From contig NW_020194588.1 in the NCBI RefSeq assembly GCF_002865645.1, positions 1,096,529 to 1,160,528 on the forward strand: 64,000 bases of DNA, read 5' to 3'. The position numbers and the translations under genes are program-made. The stretch comes from Hyaloscypha bicolor E. Its lineage: Eukaryota > Ascomycota > Leotiomycetes > Helotiales > Hyaloscyphaceae. The stretch's first letter is position 1; every line of letters starts with the position of its first letter. A model generated the notes under the pieces. That model did not search any database and was not told where the DNA came from. It was given only the letters and a program-made list of their open reading frames with translations. Shown here piece after piece: positions 15,721 through 28,960 of the stretch.

Positions 15721-16459
15721 AATTATAAATAGAGCCGCAAATACTTATTTAATCTTAATAGTTTTCTTTAAATATAATATAAGTTACTAAGATCCGGATA
15801 TAAAAGTACTATAAGTAAAGATATAATATTAGTTATATTTATTATTATAGTTTAGTTTCGGGTAAGCGGTTTTATTTATAGCTCTTACTAATAGTTATAT
15901 ATAATTTATAGTTCTTTAATAAGCTTTATTTAGTTAAGGGTATTTATTATCTCATATATTATACTACCTGTATTATCTATAGCTTAGTAGAAAATAATTA
16001 GAAATAGTTCTAGTATTTTAATAAGGTAATTCTATTAATAACTAATTATAATTTATAAATATTCTTTCTTATAAGTATTTACTAGTAACTAATTATAGAT
16101 ATATAAATAATCTAGAACTAATATAAGAAACATTTTTATAATAACTTGGCTTATAAGCTAGCCTATAACTCATTAATTAACTTTCTGCTATCTTTAGTTA
16201 ATTCTTACTATAATTATAGCTTCTTTTTATTTAGTTTTAGCCTTATAAATCTCTAGTAAATACTTATAGATATTACTTTATCTGAGAATACCTTTAACTA
16301 AATTATAAGCTATTATATAGCTAATTTATAAGTTAATTATACTTATAAAATATTACTAGTAATTATAATATAAGTCTAGCTAAATATAAACTAGTATTCT
16401 TACTTTTAGATAATTATAATAATTATTATAAATAATATATAGACTATTTACTTCTATTT

Positions 16460-17725
16460 ATAAGGCCCTAATAATACTGGTAAAACATTTCTTTATAAAA
16501 TTCTCTACTATTATTACTATAGCCAAAATAAGATAGTCTTATATATAATATTAATAGATATTATAGCTTTTCTTTTTCCGGATAAATATATATCTTATTT
16601 CTAGTTCCGGATCTTACTTGAACTTAATAAGTTATTTATAAGTATAATTACTAAAATAAATCGGCTTAGGGCTTTCTTATAATCTATAGATCTAATTATC
16701 TGAGATAAGATATCTATATAGTACAAGTATTACTTTAAGGTAATATACTAGCTAATAGGTAATTTATAGTCGGTTATAAATAATATTTTCTTTAGAGAAA
16801 TATCTATAATTCTCGGAAGGAACTTTATTTAAATCTTACTAATAGTTTTATATAGTTTATAAGCTAATATAGTACGGGCCTACTTATAGCAGATATAGAT
16901 CTAATTATAGCTCTATTAATTATTATTATAAATTAATATATAGGTCTATAATAATTTATCTAAATAGAATTTTATAGACTAGATTAGTAGTTTACTATAT
17001 AATCTGTTTTTAAATAGCCAGATTATACTTCTGCCTTTTATTCTATATATCTAGTTAGTTATAGATCTAATTAATTATATTTATTTATAAGAATAACTCT
17101 TACGAGCCCTATATAATTACTAGGCCTTTAGTAAATAAGTAATTCTATTAATCCTAAATAATATAGTCTATAAGCTTAACTAAATAATTCTAGATATACT
17201 TTCTGGCCAGAAATAGATATATTTTATAATAGATTTGGCTAATATAAATAAGGCAGATTCTAAGATTATAGAATTATTTCTAGAGATCTTATAAAGTATC
17301 TATTTACTAGATTTATCTCTCTCTAAGCTATAACTTAAGATTAGTATATCCGTAATACTCTTACAAAATCTCTATTTATAGAAAGGGCTTTATAACGGAT
17401 TGCGGATATTAATTTATAATTTTGGGAGGTTCTTAATTCAGGTATAGCTATTAGATAATAACTTTAATAGCTAGTTATAGATAATTCTACGGATTAAGCT
17501 CTAGTCTATAGATTAGTAACTATCTTTTATATTTTCCTATAAGTAATTTCTACTTGCTTTATTCTTTATAATAATTATTAATAAGTTATAAGGCCAGTTA
17601 TTTAAAATAGTAAAAGTGAATTTACGATTACTAGTTTTTTCTTATAGCTAGTTCTATATAGCGGCCTTATAAGTAACCTTATAGATAGAGCTTTATATTC
17701 TTTTATTCCCTAATATAAACTATAT
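16460..17725 (+). pseudogene. Helitron Pif1-like helicase domain, RIP-inactivated
   Basis: Walker A reads GPNNTGKTF at 16,464-16,490 (GPGGTGKTF expected; both changed glycines fit G-to-A mutation). It is followed by an 'SQNKIVL' stretch, and the later motifs of the superfamily-1 Pif1 helicase are recognisable. The DEIS Walker B region reads DKISI. 'LLQNLYL.KGLYNGLRI' matches MLLRNLDxxxGLCNGTRL. 'IIIINKL.GQ' matches the TINKSQGQ motif. A final 'FSYS.FYIAAL' matches FSHGQLYVALSR. About ten in-frame stops interrupt it. The motif order is diagnostic of Helitrons rather than of cellular Pif1, because a Rep relic lies directly upstream. Confidence 0.88.
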
Positions 17726-17884
17726 AAGTAATATAGTATATCCAGAAATATTATAGGGTCTTACTTAGCTTTTAACTTACTTATAGGTAACTTTATATAT
17801 TTATAGGTTATTTTTCTCCTTATATTATTTATAAAAAGTTCATATCTAATATATATACTTAACTAAAAGCCAAACCCACTCGGG

Positions 17885-17971
17885 ATAAGTTTAGGGCAAA
17901 ATTATTAATTAGCGGCCCTATATAAGCTTCGGGGCTAATTAATAATTTTAGTAAAGCGGCCCTAAACTTAT
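17885..17971. repeat. nested inverted repeat after the Helitron helicase
   Basis: Two pairs of perfect arms lie here. ATAAGTTTAGGGC (17,885-17,897) pairs with GCCCTAAACTTAT (17,959-17,971). AAAATTATTAATTAGC (17,898-17,913) pairs with its complement at 17,934-17,949. The order is outer-inner-loop-inner-outer, with a few extra bases on the right side. It could be the 3' hairpin zone of the Helitron or a small palindromic element inserted near its end. The arms are long for a Helitron hairpin. Confidence 0.7.
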
Positions 17972-17974
17972 AGT

Positions 17975-19054
17975 AATATAGTAAAGCTCGAAAAGCAGCT
18001 TTCGCTTTATTTTAAGCTTATAGATTACTAGAAGGCTCTACTTCTTCTTAATAAGGCTAATGTATTTTTATATAAATATAATACGAATTATATCTATAAC
18101 TTACTTGTCTTAATATTTCTATATAAGTTAGAATATTATTAAGAAATTATTCTTCTTATTACTAACCGAGTCAGGAATTTTAATAATATAATTTAGAGTA
18201 GAATTTACCTTATATTTTAGTATAGTTCTTTAAATATTAATATAAGAAAGAGGATCTGAAATACCTTTCTTTAAAATATAATTATAGCCGGTAGAAAAGC
18301 AGACTATAGTAACTAGAACCTTAATAATCTTATAAAGTATAATCTTAATAATTGCCAGATAAATATTTATTTTATTAAAGTTATAAGTTTATATACTAAT
18401 AGGTTCCTTCTTTAGATTAGAAATACTATCCGGATAATATATACTTTAGTATTTTAGGAAGAGGCTATAATATCCTATTCTTATTTAGAAATTATTATTA
18501 ACTCGGGCAAGGAATTCGAAACAGATATATAGAGAGATTCTTCTAAAAATATATAATCTTATTTATAGCCATCTGGTATTTGGGCTATATATTTGCTTTT
18601 ACTCTCGTTTTTAGTAAATTGAGTTAGAGCTATATTGAGATAGGAAGAATATCTATAGATTCGAGAGTTTACTAGTTTGCAAATATAGGTCCTCCTTTAT
18701 TTCTCTGGATTTCAATTATTTTTGAATAATAGAATATAAGAAATTATAGTATATAATTAATCTAATAATATATTTCTTCTCTTTATACCTATATTATAGT
18801 TTTAGTAATTTTCTGAAATCTTTTATATAATAAAATTAGGGAATAAACCTGTCTTATTATTACTAAGTAAGTTAAGGATATAATATAATAATACTATATA
18901 ATTGAAATAAAATAATATATTTAATAATATATATTAAATAAGGAAAGGATATAAAATATGGCTCTAGCTCTAATAGAGAACCAGAAACGCATATAGAGAA
19001 AGAGAAATAATAGATAGGGAATGGTTCCAAGTCTTAATAAAAGTCTCTCCTAAA
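17975..19054. repeat. RIP-mutated DNA, no gene recognised
   Basis: This is AT-rich with depleted CpA/TpG. Around 18.53-18.72 kb the composition is slightly more balanced, but no frame is legible as a known family. It may contain the 3' part of the minus-strand ankyrin-repeat relic that lies next to it. Confidence 0.5.
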
Positions 19055-19750
19055 CTAGAGCAGAATTATATAATTATTATATATATAAAAATCCGGCTCT
19101 TTACTATTAAAAGCCTTAATTATATAGTCTGAACCTTTAGCCAAATTATATGCTATATATCTATTATTATCCTTTATTATTACTACTAACCCTCTATTAA
19201 CCAAAAGTTTAGTTACTATTCCGTATCTTAAATAGGCAGAATAGTATAATAGTATCCGGCTAAGCTTATCCGCAAATCTTATTTTAGCTCTATAGTTAAT
19301 TAGCAAGTTAATTATCTCTTAATAGCCTTAATTAGCCGCCAGATATAATGCCGTTTCTTCTTCTAAGTTCTAAGCAGATACTATAGCTTCTTTATCTAAA
19401 AGTACTACTACTATCTTAGTAGACCTGCTTAGTACTATTAAGTATAGAAATATTTATTTCTTTTTATTAATAGGAAATATATCCGTCCTATATAAGAGAA
19501 GCTTATTTACTATTTCTATATACTTATCTACTAATATAAAATATAATACCGTTTATTATAACTCGTTTTATTCTAATATAGAGGTACTATATTCTAGTAG
19601 TAGATATATAGTCTTCTGCTAGCTATTCTATATAGCTTATAATAGGGGTATTAAATCGAGAAAGCCTTATAGAGAATACTAGATCCTATTATCTAATAGC
19701 TATCTAAGCTTCTCTATATCTCTATCTGCTATAGATTATATAAGAACTAT
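19055..19750 (-). pseudogene. ankyrin-repeat protein relic
   Basis: Read on the minus strand, about four to five 33-residue ankyrin units follow one another. Clear pieces are LEEETALYLAAN.GY.EIINLL, then 'INYRAKIRFADKLSRILLYYSAYLRY', then 'VTKLLVNRGLVVIIKDNN'. These follow the consensus 'GxTALHxAAxxGxxxivxLLLxxGAdvxxxd', and G-to-A changes explain RYIAYNLA for GRTAYNLA. Only the last ~83 codons (19,055-19,306) are open; upstream units contain TAA/TAG. Ankyrin domains bind proteins and in fungi often form the C-terminus of NLR-like proteins. I could not find a NACHT domain in the mutated DNA beyond 19.75 kb, so parent architecture is unknown. Confidence 0.75.
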
Positions 19751-21540
19751 CTTATTATTAATTAAGAAGATTAACTTCCTATATATAAGGTAATTACTAG
19801 TCTTAAAAACGAACTTGGTCAAATAGGCCTTATATATTCAGAAAAGATACTTATAGTAAAGTATTATTACTTCTACTCTAATCTCCTAACTTTATAGGCA
19901 AATATAATATAATTTAGCAAATATATTATTATTAATATTCTTATAATATAGGGCGGTATTAGATAATTAGGTAATACTATTATAATAGTCTTTATATAAT
20001 ATACTAATATTAAAGATAATTTCTTCTATTCTTATAAATTCAATATTAAAGTAAACTAATTAATAAGAATCGGGAAGAAAAGAAAGAAAGCAAAGAATAA
20101 AGTTTAAGGTTTCTAGATATTTAATATATAAATATATAATACTTATACTTTATTAATTCGAGTATAAGAGAACTTTTACTATATAGTATTATATTAAGGG
20201 TTAAAGTTATACTAAGGGCTCTTATATTAAGGCGAGGCAATTATAATTAGAGGTATTAGATATATAGGCTATAGTAGTTACTATTATTATAGTATTTCAT
20301 TTATATATAATAGAAATTGCGGCTACTTCTAGCTTATCTACTTTTAAGAAGCCATTTCTTACTCAAGCCGGTTCTGGCTATATCCTTTTAAAAGAAGCTG
20401 AGGCACTTTCTAGTATCTAGTTATTAAGCCTATTATAGAAGTTAATTAAGAAGCTATTTCTGGACGTCTAGTAAAGACTTTATATAGTTAGTATATACTT
20501 CTAGAAGTAGTAATTCCAGGTATTAAACTAGCTAAAATAATATAGCTAGAATTATATACTTATAATATAAACCAAGTAAAATATATTGAATTAACTACTA
20601 TTCTATAGTAATAAGTAGCCCGTATATATAGCCCTGAACCCCCCTAAATTACATACTCTAAACCCCTATACTAGCTGAACTAATTCTAGCTATATAGGGT
20701 ATTCTAGCTATATAGAGTATTCTAGCTAGATAGGGTATTCTAGCTAGATAAGGTATTCTAGCTAGATAGGGTATTAAGTTAGTATATAGCCCTATAGCAT
20801 TCGGTTCCAGGGCTTACTAAGCCTATTAGGGGCCTCAGGCCCCTAATTTCAATACCAGATAGCTAGTTAACTATATAAACTTCAAACCTGCAAATGTCTA
20901 TAGAATTAATAATTCCAAATCCCTTAAGTTTAAGAACTCTCTAGAGTAAATACTGCATCTTTTAGATATAAGGTAATCTTCCTCTATATAGTAATATCCC
21001 TTGGCGAATAGCTTAGTCCCGTATAAATCCATAATAGCCAATATAGTAGGCTTGGGTTATATAATATCTAGAAAGCCTATATTATATAACTATTACTATT
21101 AACTTAATAATAGTTAATTCTAGCTTAATACTATCTATATATATTATAATAAGAGATAGTCGGTTTAATTCTATTTAAAATAAAATATTATCTTATAATA
21201 TAATTATTAAGAACTCTAGATATATAATAATTTCTTATATCTTGCTTAGCCTAGAATAGAGATAGCTATCTCCGGCTTACCTCTCAAAAACAATTATTTG
21301 CGGCAGTTTATATATATATTATATTAATGCTTTAAAGAAAGCAAATATTGAAATGAAGCTTTATTATTGTGTTTTTCTATAAAAGCTCAGCTTCCTTAAA
21401 ACTCTAGAAATTATAACTCCACTTAAAAGTGGGCTATATAGTATACGGCCCCTGATTTTCAATAGTAAATATAGCCATTCTGCTTATCTTTATATATCCG
21501 CAAATGATTCTTTTATACAAGTAATTCTGCTTTACCCTAA
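19750..21540. repeat. RIP-mutated DNA with a short tandem repeat
   Basis: This is mostly AT-rich mutated sequence without a legible gene. From about 20.3 kb onward, CpA, TpG and C-runs reappear in places (for example near 20.64 and 20.82 kb), marking a gradual change toward the less mutated patch at 21.5-23.35 kb. The 18-bp tandem repeat at 20,683-20,772 lies inside. Confidence 0.5.
20683..20772. repeat. 18-bp tandem repeat, five copies
   Basis: The unit ATTCTAGCTAGATAGGGT occurs five times without gaps. The copies differ at only a few positions (GATAG/TATAG; GGGT/GAGT/AGGT), and two of those differences are G-to-A. Confidence 0.9.
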
Positions 21541-23350
21541 TAACGTATTATAATATCTTCCGTACAGTTTTCTATTAACCCCGACTCGAGCTCTTATATA
21601 ACTATTAATGCTATTACTGCTCCTTCGATTGGGCAGGCTGCGACCGGCTTATGTCTTATACGTATAATCCTCGAGTCTTATAACAAAGAGATACTCGAGT
21701 CTATAAGCGAGCAGTTTCTTAATCTCGCCGTCGAGGTGCGACTCCAAATAATTAGTATAAGAGAACTAGTAAAGCTACTTGCCAAGGCGAACCGGCTTGG
21801 GTATTAAGAGACGGACATCGTCGACGATGAAAATGGTGCCCGTCTTGTCTAAGGAGGCAATGAAAATTCACGATTAAAGCCCGATATAATCGGAACCCCA
21901 AAGCCACCGGGTGCGATTACTAGCCAGTATCGCCCTTACTCCACAGCTTCGTCTCAACCGCTTTCCCTCGAAAAATCCCGGACCCCAAGTCGTACGAATG
22001 CAGCCCAAGTCCTACGAGACGAGCCTCTCTCGGCAAGTACGCATCTCAATGCCCAAAGGGCTACTCCTTCCGGGAAGGAAGGTGGCAGTATTCAGAGTAT
22101 ATATGGTATTGCGGGTATATAAGATGAGGTATTAATAGCTACTGGGACTACTAGGAAGCAAGGATAAAGGGAGTGCTTAAGGACCGGATCCGGACCGCGG
22201 GTCGCAGCTCATGTTACGAGGTCTCGCAATGTCTTAAAGAGAATGCGGGCACAAGATACGGGGGGTAGGGTGCAGAGCCAACGTCCTAGAAAGCTTATTC
22301 GAGCCTCGGCTAGAAAGCCATCTCTATTAATTTCTATCCAGCCTCTCGAGCTTATAGTTATCTCTAACTCAGAACCAGAACCTGAAGATAATAACGATTA
22401 TTAAACCAAGGCGCTTTCTGGTCCCCTATCCAGTGCCCAGGAGATATTATTACCGGTGGTAATAGCTTATTATAATAGTTATTAATTGAGGCTAGAGGAA
22501 TTCCGCAAAGTGGAAGGGATAAGACGGGGAGAAGAGGGAGGTGGCGGGACGGGAACCACTCAGGATCTGGTTATAGATACGCAGATAAATGGAATTTTAG
22601 GATAGGGCTTTTATTTGAGGTACTGAGGCTGCGAACCCTCCTTTAAACCCTCCTTTGAAACCCCCCTCCGAACCCTCCTGCGAAGCATTGAAATTGTAAG
22701 CAATTTGAATACACTCGAGGCATTCTTTCTGCGAGATGAATTCCTCTAAGCAAGGATCTCTCCCGTTCAAGTCGGCAAGCAGGATTAATATTGCAGTGAA
22801 AATGAAGTGCTTTTGGCAGGCTCAGCTTTTGCTGCCTGCAAGGCTGAGTGAGGGGTTATACTCAAAGGCATAATGCACTTCAAAGAATTATATAGCGACA
22901 GGTCTACAAGATCGAGTTTTCCCTTACTAATATTTTCGTCCTTGCGACTTCCTTCCTATTAGGACTTATTAAGGCCTTAATCTAGCTGAAGTTATACTTG
23001 TGGCTTTCGGTTTGGCAGTATTTATTCTCTTAGTAGTATCTATTCCCTTCGAAGCCATCTATCCTCAAGTATTATTCTCCTTGAGTAGAATCCGTAAGCC
23101 CTGCAGCTACGAGCCGCGGAGGCCGAGAAGCAAGCGCTGAGTACCGCTCTATTATTGGTACTTATAGAGGGCAGAACCACCTGCTTCCTTCCTGCTAACA
23201 TATAATCTCGAGTCCAGTTGCTATATCTCTCCCGTCCTTCCAAGTACTATTAATCAGGACTGTAGCTGCGGGTCTTTCCCTTCCTCTTTTATTTCTTGCT
23301 TTCTCCTCGACTATTTCCGCTGCTTCCGGAATGACTTGCTAGGTTTTTGA
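21540..23350. other. patch of near-normal base composition inside mutated DNA, no gene identified
   Basis: CpG, CpA and TpG are common here, unlike on both sides. Plus-strand frames look partly coding-like (Ser/Pro/Arg-rich around 21.9-22.1 kb, Ser/Leu-rich around 22.29-22.40 kb), but none is long, has a convincing start or matches a family I know. A degenerate run of CCCTCC units lies at about 22,634-22,684. A small hairpin with CAG/GCTTTTG arms lies near 22.82-22.85 kb. It may be a more recently inserted element, part of a gag-like sequence, or a leftover of unique DNA that escaped mutation. Confidence 0.45.
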
Positions 23351-26300
23351 CTTTTCTCTCTTTCTTAATATATTATATTAGTAGGCTTTATATATATAAT
23401 ACCTAATTTATTATATTATATAGAATTAATATCTTATAGTTAAGTAAGAACTCTATCCAGAAATACAGGAGTATCCTGAGATAATATTATTAATTACTCT
23501 CTTAAAGAAAGTAAATAGGGAAAGTAGGTATTAAGGAGTTTATATACTATTAGATATTATTTAGAATTACTAGCAAGTATTAATATAATAGAACGACTAG
23601 CTATACGGGTTTGGAAATAGTTATACTATTTCTGCTTTATAAAGTAATCTTCTTTCTTTAGAAATTCTTCTAGATATTTAATAGCTATTATATTAAGCTT
23701 ATATATATTACTTTTTGGGCTTAGCTAATACTTTAGCTATATATAAAAGTCCGTTCTGCCTATACTATAAGAGCTAGTAATAACTATAGTAATACTAAAG
23801 CTACTAAGAATAAAGTTACTATTTTACTATAATATCTTTAAAGGCTTTATATTTTAATAAATAATATTCTATATATATAGGAATTCTAGTATAAGGGTTA
23901 TATTAAGAACTATTTTCATAGTTGTATTTCGCCTCTATTCTTGAGATTTAAAGTTTTTAATTATTAATTCAAGACTTGATTTATAAATATTATAAAGGGC
24001 TATAAAAGTCTATTTATTAGGAGATTTTTAGAGAAACCAGAAAATAAGAATATTTTTCTAATAACTTTATAAATATAGCCTGTAATTAGGGCTAGAAAAG
24101 AAATCTTATATAGTTTATTTCTATTTCTAAAGATAGCTAATATTTAATTATTTATTTGAATTATTTCTCTAGTATTAGTTTTTCGAAAACTCTAGTAATA
24201 AAATAGTTACTATTATATATATTAATAATCTTATAAACGGTATATTAAGACCCGTTACTATATATCTCTTACTAAGCTTCCTTAACTTTATATATTTAAT
24301 ATTATTACCTGGTTCTGGTTTAAAAGAAGTATTTATTCTTATATTATAGATACTTAATATAATAGATTATATATTAAAACCACGGAACTAGTTAAAAGTC
24401 TCTTTATATAGTTCGTATCCCTTAGCAAAAAGAAATAACTATTTCTTTTATATATAAACTTCTGGATTTTATACTTTTTATAGCTTTAAAAGAAATTTAG
24501 TATTTTTTCTTTCTTTTATTTAGAAAATCGACTTATAGTCTAATAATATAATATATTACTAAGGTATTTTATTTTATATTTATTTAATTCCGTTATTATA
24601 ATAAAGTAATATATTATTATATCTAGATATATTATAAAGAAGAACTTTATTAGTTCTTGGCTATAGATTAAAATAGTATTAATTCTACTTTAATTACTTT
24701 TTAAATAATAATATATTATTACTAGAATACTAACTAATACTCAGAAAAATATCTTTTATTTATTTTCTTAAAGAGAGATTATAAGTAGCCCTTAAGGCTT
24801 ATTTCAAGAAATTATTCGGGTTTTATATTATTTACTTCTTATTAAAATTATACTAGATAATCTAGTTAGTATACTAATTATAAAAATAAAAGATAAAGAT
24901 AGTTCTAGATTTGTCTTAGCTTATAGAGATATTTATATTAAACTTATTAAGTAATTAGTAATACTAAATTTAGAGATATATTTAGTATATTTATTTTTAT
25001 TATAAAAGAATAGCTTTTCTTATCTAGAGATCTTAATATAGAGCTATTTAAATACTTCCTTCTTTCCTTTATTATAAAGAAGTAATATATAAATGCCGAC
25101 TATATTTATAAGAGAATATATTTTATTTTCTTTATATTTAGTTTATTATTTCTTTGCCTATAAAATCCGTATAATAATAAAAAAAGAAAATAAGGGTTTT
25201 TCTTAGAAAGTATTAGTAGAAATCCCTGTTATTTTACTAACTTATTAATAAAGGAAATTCTTATTACTAAATTATTTATTCTCTCTTTTAAAGAATTTAA
25301 TCGAGCTTAAAGCAAGAAGTTCTTAAAGAATCTAGCCTTAAGTAAACTATTTATTATTATAAAAAGTAACTTGCCCGATATTATACTCTGAAATATCTAT
25401 TAAATATATATAGTACTAATTTGCTTTAGAGTACTAGTAAAATATAGAATTAAGGGCCTCCGAGAGTTTAGTAGAATTTAATTTATTAATATAATAAGTA
25501 TTTATCTAAATATACTAAAAACTATATCTAGTAGCTTATTTCTTATAAAATAAGATCTTTTTATAACTAGCCTTATTCTTACTAATACCTTATATTAAGT
25601 CTTTAAAAATAACTTTTTTATTATTTACTTTCTAAATATATAAAAGTATTATATAAAAAGAAGTATTATTAATAAAAATTTTAGTTAGACTAATTTTACT
25701 ATAATTATAAAGTTATAAAAGTTATATAATTTATATATATATTAGAATCTCGAGTTAAAAAAGAATTATTTAAGAGAATAAAAATATTATAGAAACTATA
25801 CTTTTCTAATAAGATATAATAGATTTAAGAATTAAAAATAGAAAAGTTATAGTAATAGAATTATAAAGGCCTAGTAATAATAAATCCGAATTATAAGAAT
25901 TATAAATAGAATTTAAATATATATCTTTATCTAGTATATTAGATATATAAATAAAAAACTAATAGTATTAGTTATTTACTTTTCTATTATTTAGTAAAAT
26001 GCTAGAATATATATTATAAATATTTAGGGCCTTTAAATATAACTATAAGCCAGGGCCAGAACTATATAATTATTACTAGATTAAAATATAAGGTAAATAA
26101 AAGTAATATATTAAGCTATATTATAAGACGAGATATTAGACGAGTAAAAAATAAGACTAAAATAAGAGATTTTATTATAATATCTAAAATCCTACTTAGA
26201 AATATATAGCTCTAAATATAGGGCCCGTTATCTTTCCTATACCTATATCTCATTTAAATATAAGTAGAAATCGGGTAAAGAAACTTAAAAAGAAAACTTA

Positions 26301-28040
26301 CTAGGCTATAACTATATAATAATTTCAAGTTAATCTTATTTATATAGGCTTTACTACCTGAAGCTTAAGTTATATTATAGATAATAAATATAGTAAAGAG
26401 TAAATTTAAGTAATATACTATACTAGTATAGTTATATATTCCGGTAATTTAGATAATATATATCTAGTATAGCTAAAATATATAATATTAAGCTAATTAA
26501 AATAAAAAAGAAAACTAAGTATTAAAACTATTCTTATATCTAAATACTAGAAGAAATACAAGAATAAATAACTAATAAAGAACCGAAATTATATAAGTAT
26601 AAATAAAAATTAATACCTGTATTTCCTATATTATTTTGGTTTAGGCTATTATACTTTTTCTAGTAATAAGAAAGAAATATCGGGGTTAGGCTTTTCGGTT
26701 TTCGGAAGTACTATAATTTCCCTACTAGCCAAATATCTAGATCTTTTAACTACTTATCTATAATATATATCTTTATTAGAATACTAAAATTTTATAATTT
26801 TTTTTAAAGTATTTAGAGAATTCTAAAACTTTCTCAGATTAGTATATTAAGGCTACTAATTATAAATCTAAATTTATTTTTATAATTATATATTACTATT
26901 ATAATAAAATTGTAATTTGAGTAATTATTTTTCTAGTTTACTAATTAGGGCCTCTATTAATTCTTAATACTTATATATATAATATTATTTCTTAATTTTA
27001 CTTTATATCTTTTATATCTAGCTCTAAAGCTCTATAATTAAAATATCTTCTATTATAATATTAATTAAGACTAATAATAATTCTTTATTTATAAATAATA
27101 GTAAATTTAGTAATAACTATAATAAAGAAAAAATATATTATAATAGAGTAATATTATAGTAATAGTAAAGAGCTTAAATTAAGCTAAAAGCTATATACCG
27201 GGCTAAAAGCACTAGCTATATACTAAGTTATATATAGTATTACTATATAACTAGTATTATATAATAAAATACTAGTATTAAATAATATAAATAAGTAATA
27301 AGAATAGAGCCAGAACTTTATAAAAAAGAATTAGTATAAAGATATAATAGCTTACTATAAGGCTATATAAATTATATAAGATAAAGAGAAGAAATATAAA
27401 AGAATTAATAAAGAAAAAGTAAATATAATAAAGAAGCTTATTAATATAAATCCTCAGAAATATAATTATTAAATAAAGATATATAAACTCGCTATATAAG
27501 TTAATAATAAGTCAAACCTAGTTAAAGTAGCTATTTAAAGTAATTAGAAGGCATTTCTTAAAGCTATAACTATAGATAAATAAACTAATATTTATATAAA
27601 AAACACGAAATTATTATAATTATATTTCTATTCTTAGAAGCCTTACTATACAAGAATTATAAAGAGAACTACCCGAGACTAAAAAGTTAATAGTAGTAAC
27701 TAATCTAAATAATTTATATTAATACTTATAGAAGCTCTAGTAAATAAGAAGAAAGAATAATAAAAAGTATTTATAATAAAGTAAATAAGTTAAAGAATTA
27801 CTTATAAACTAGTCTAATATAATATATTTATAAAGCCAAGTTATTTAATATATAAGTAAAACTTTATAGCTTCTTATAATTATATATTATTTAAGAAATT
27901 AATATTAGTTAAGGCTATAAAGCCTTAAGAATAAATATATTATTTAAAACCTAAAATATAATCTAAAGGCTAAATATATATATTTAGTAAATAAAATAAG
28001 AAAATAGAATTTCTAGCTATTCTGGTTATAATAACTATAT
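23350..28040. repeat. RIP-mutated repeats, unidentified
   Basis: This is AT-rich sequence with depleted CpA/TpG. On the minus strand around 24.1-24.6 kb a frame stays legible over many codons (for example KEIVISF and YIKYL stretches), and Lys/Tyr-rich frames occur on the plus strand at 27.2-27.6 kb. I could not assign any of this to a transposon superfamily and see no live gene. Confidence 0.6.
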
Positions 28041-28960
28041 TAATATAATATAGAAAAGAAGTTTTAATTTCTTAGTTATTTTTCTATATTTCTTTTATAT
28101 TTCTTTTATTACTTTTATATTTTACAATATTTCTCTTTTCTATTTTCTCTTTAACTACTTCAAATATTAAATCTAATATAGTTTCTATTAATATAGTTTT
28201 AGATATCCAAAATATATATCTTCTAATTCTAGTAAGTCTATTTCTTATAATTAGTAAAATACTTTTAATTTACTAGAAAGTCTTTATATTTCTCGAATTC
28301 TATTACTATTATAGTATTATTTATAAAATAATAAATAATCTAATTACGTAATTTCTTAAACTGTTTTCCTAGATCTTTTATAAGAATATAGTTAATACTT
28401 ATCTAATAGCTAGTTTTAGAACTTTTTATATTTTATATTTTATATATTTTATAATATCTAATTCTATTATAACTATTTTCTTTTTAATCTATAAAAGACT
28501 AGTATTAATATATATTTCCTATTATATAAGTTCTCTAGAATTCTAGCTATTTAAGGCTTTTACCTTAACTACTATAGCTTGAATTTCCTTTTACTTAGTC
28601 TCGAGTTTTTTTTTCTTTTTTTCTAGCTATATTAGATAATTTATCTCAAATAGTTATATTTTTAATAATCTTATATATTTATTATTATTATTAATATTAA
28701 GCTTTAAGCTTACTAATTCTATTTCTTTCTTTTTAATAAATTACTATACTACTTCCAGATCTTTTTCTAGGCCTATTACTTGACTCTTAAAAGCTTCTAG
28801 CCTCTTTTTAGTATTAGCTTTTACTAATTTTAGCTCCTTAATATATAAGTCTAATAATTACTTCAAGTTTTCTAGATTCTATTTCGTTTTCTCTAGTTTC
28901 TCTTATATTTTATTTATATAATTTATATATATTTATTTAGTTCGGGTAATTAATATTTAT
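28040..28960 (-). pseudogene. coiled-coil protein relic, probably from a repeat
   Basis: The minus strand reads as a long Lys/Glu/Leu-rich helix from about 28.95 down to 28.45 kb, with pieces such as KKRLEAFKSQVIGLEKDLEVVQ and LEKKKKKLETKQKEIQAI. After this comes a less ordered Thr/Ile/Arg-rich part and a string of TAA/TAG stops. A coiled coil followed by a low-complexity tail occurs in gag-like proteins of transposons, but I see no zinc knuckle or polymerase domain that would confirm this. It is inactive and its function is unknown. Confidence 0.45.

Larger units (their letters stand above)
13400..17975 (+). mobile_element. RIP-mutated autonomous Helitron (Rep and Pif1-like helicase)
   Basis: The plus-strand coding relic has the domain order of a fungal Helitron. 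A Helitron_like_N/Rep region at about 14.54-14.95 kb reads SFFITFIANLYQPEIIDYLL, followed by a stretch where the expected 'HMHLLLF' reads YIYLLLF. Next comes the domain ending 'YLxARYI..EAFW' at about 15.56-15.72 kb. A Pif1-like helicase follows at 16.46-17.72 kb. Rep and helicase act together in rolling-circle transposition. Many CAA/CAG codons are now stops and both Rep histidines read as tyrosine, so it cannot be functional. Outer boundaries are uncertain: Helitrons make no target duplication, and I could not fix the 5' TC or the 3' CTRR end. Confidence 0.85.
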
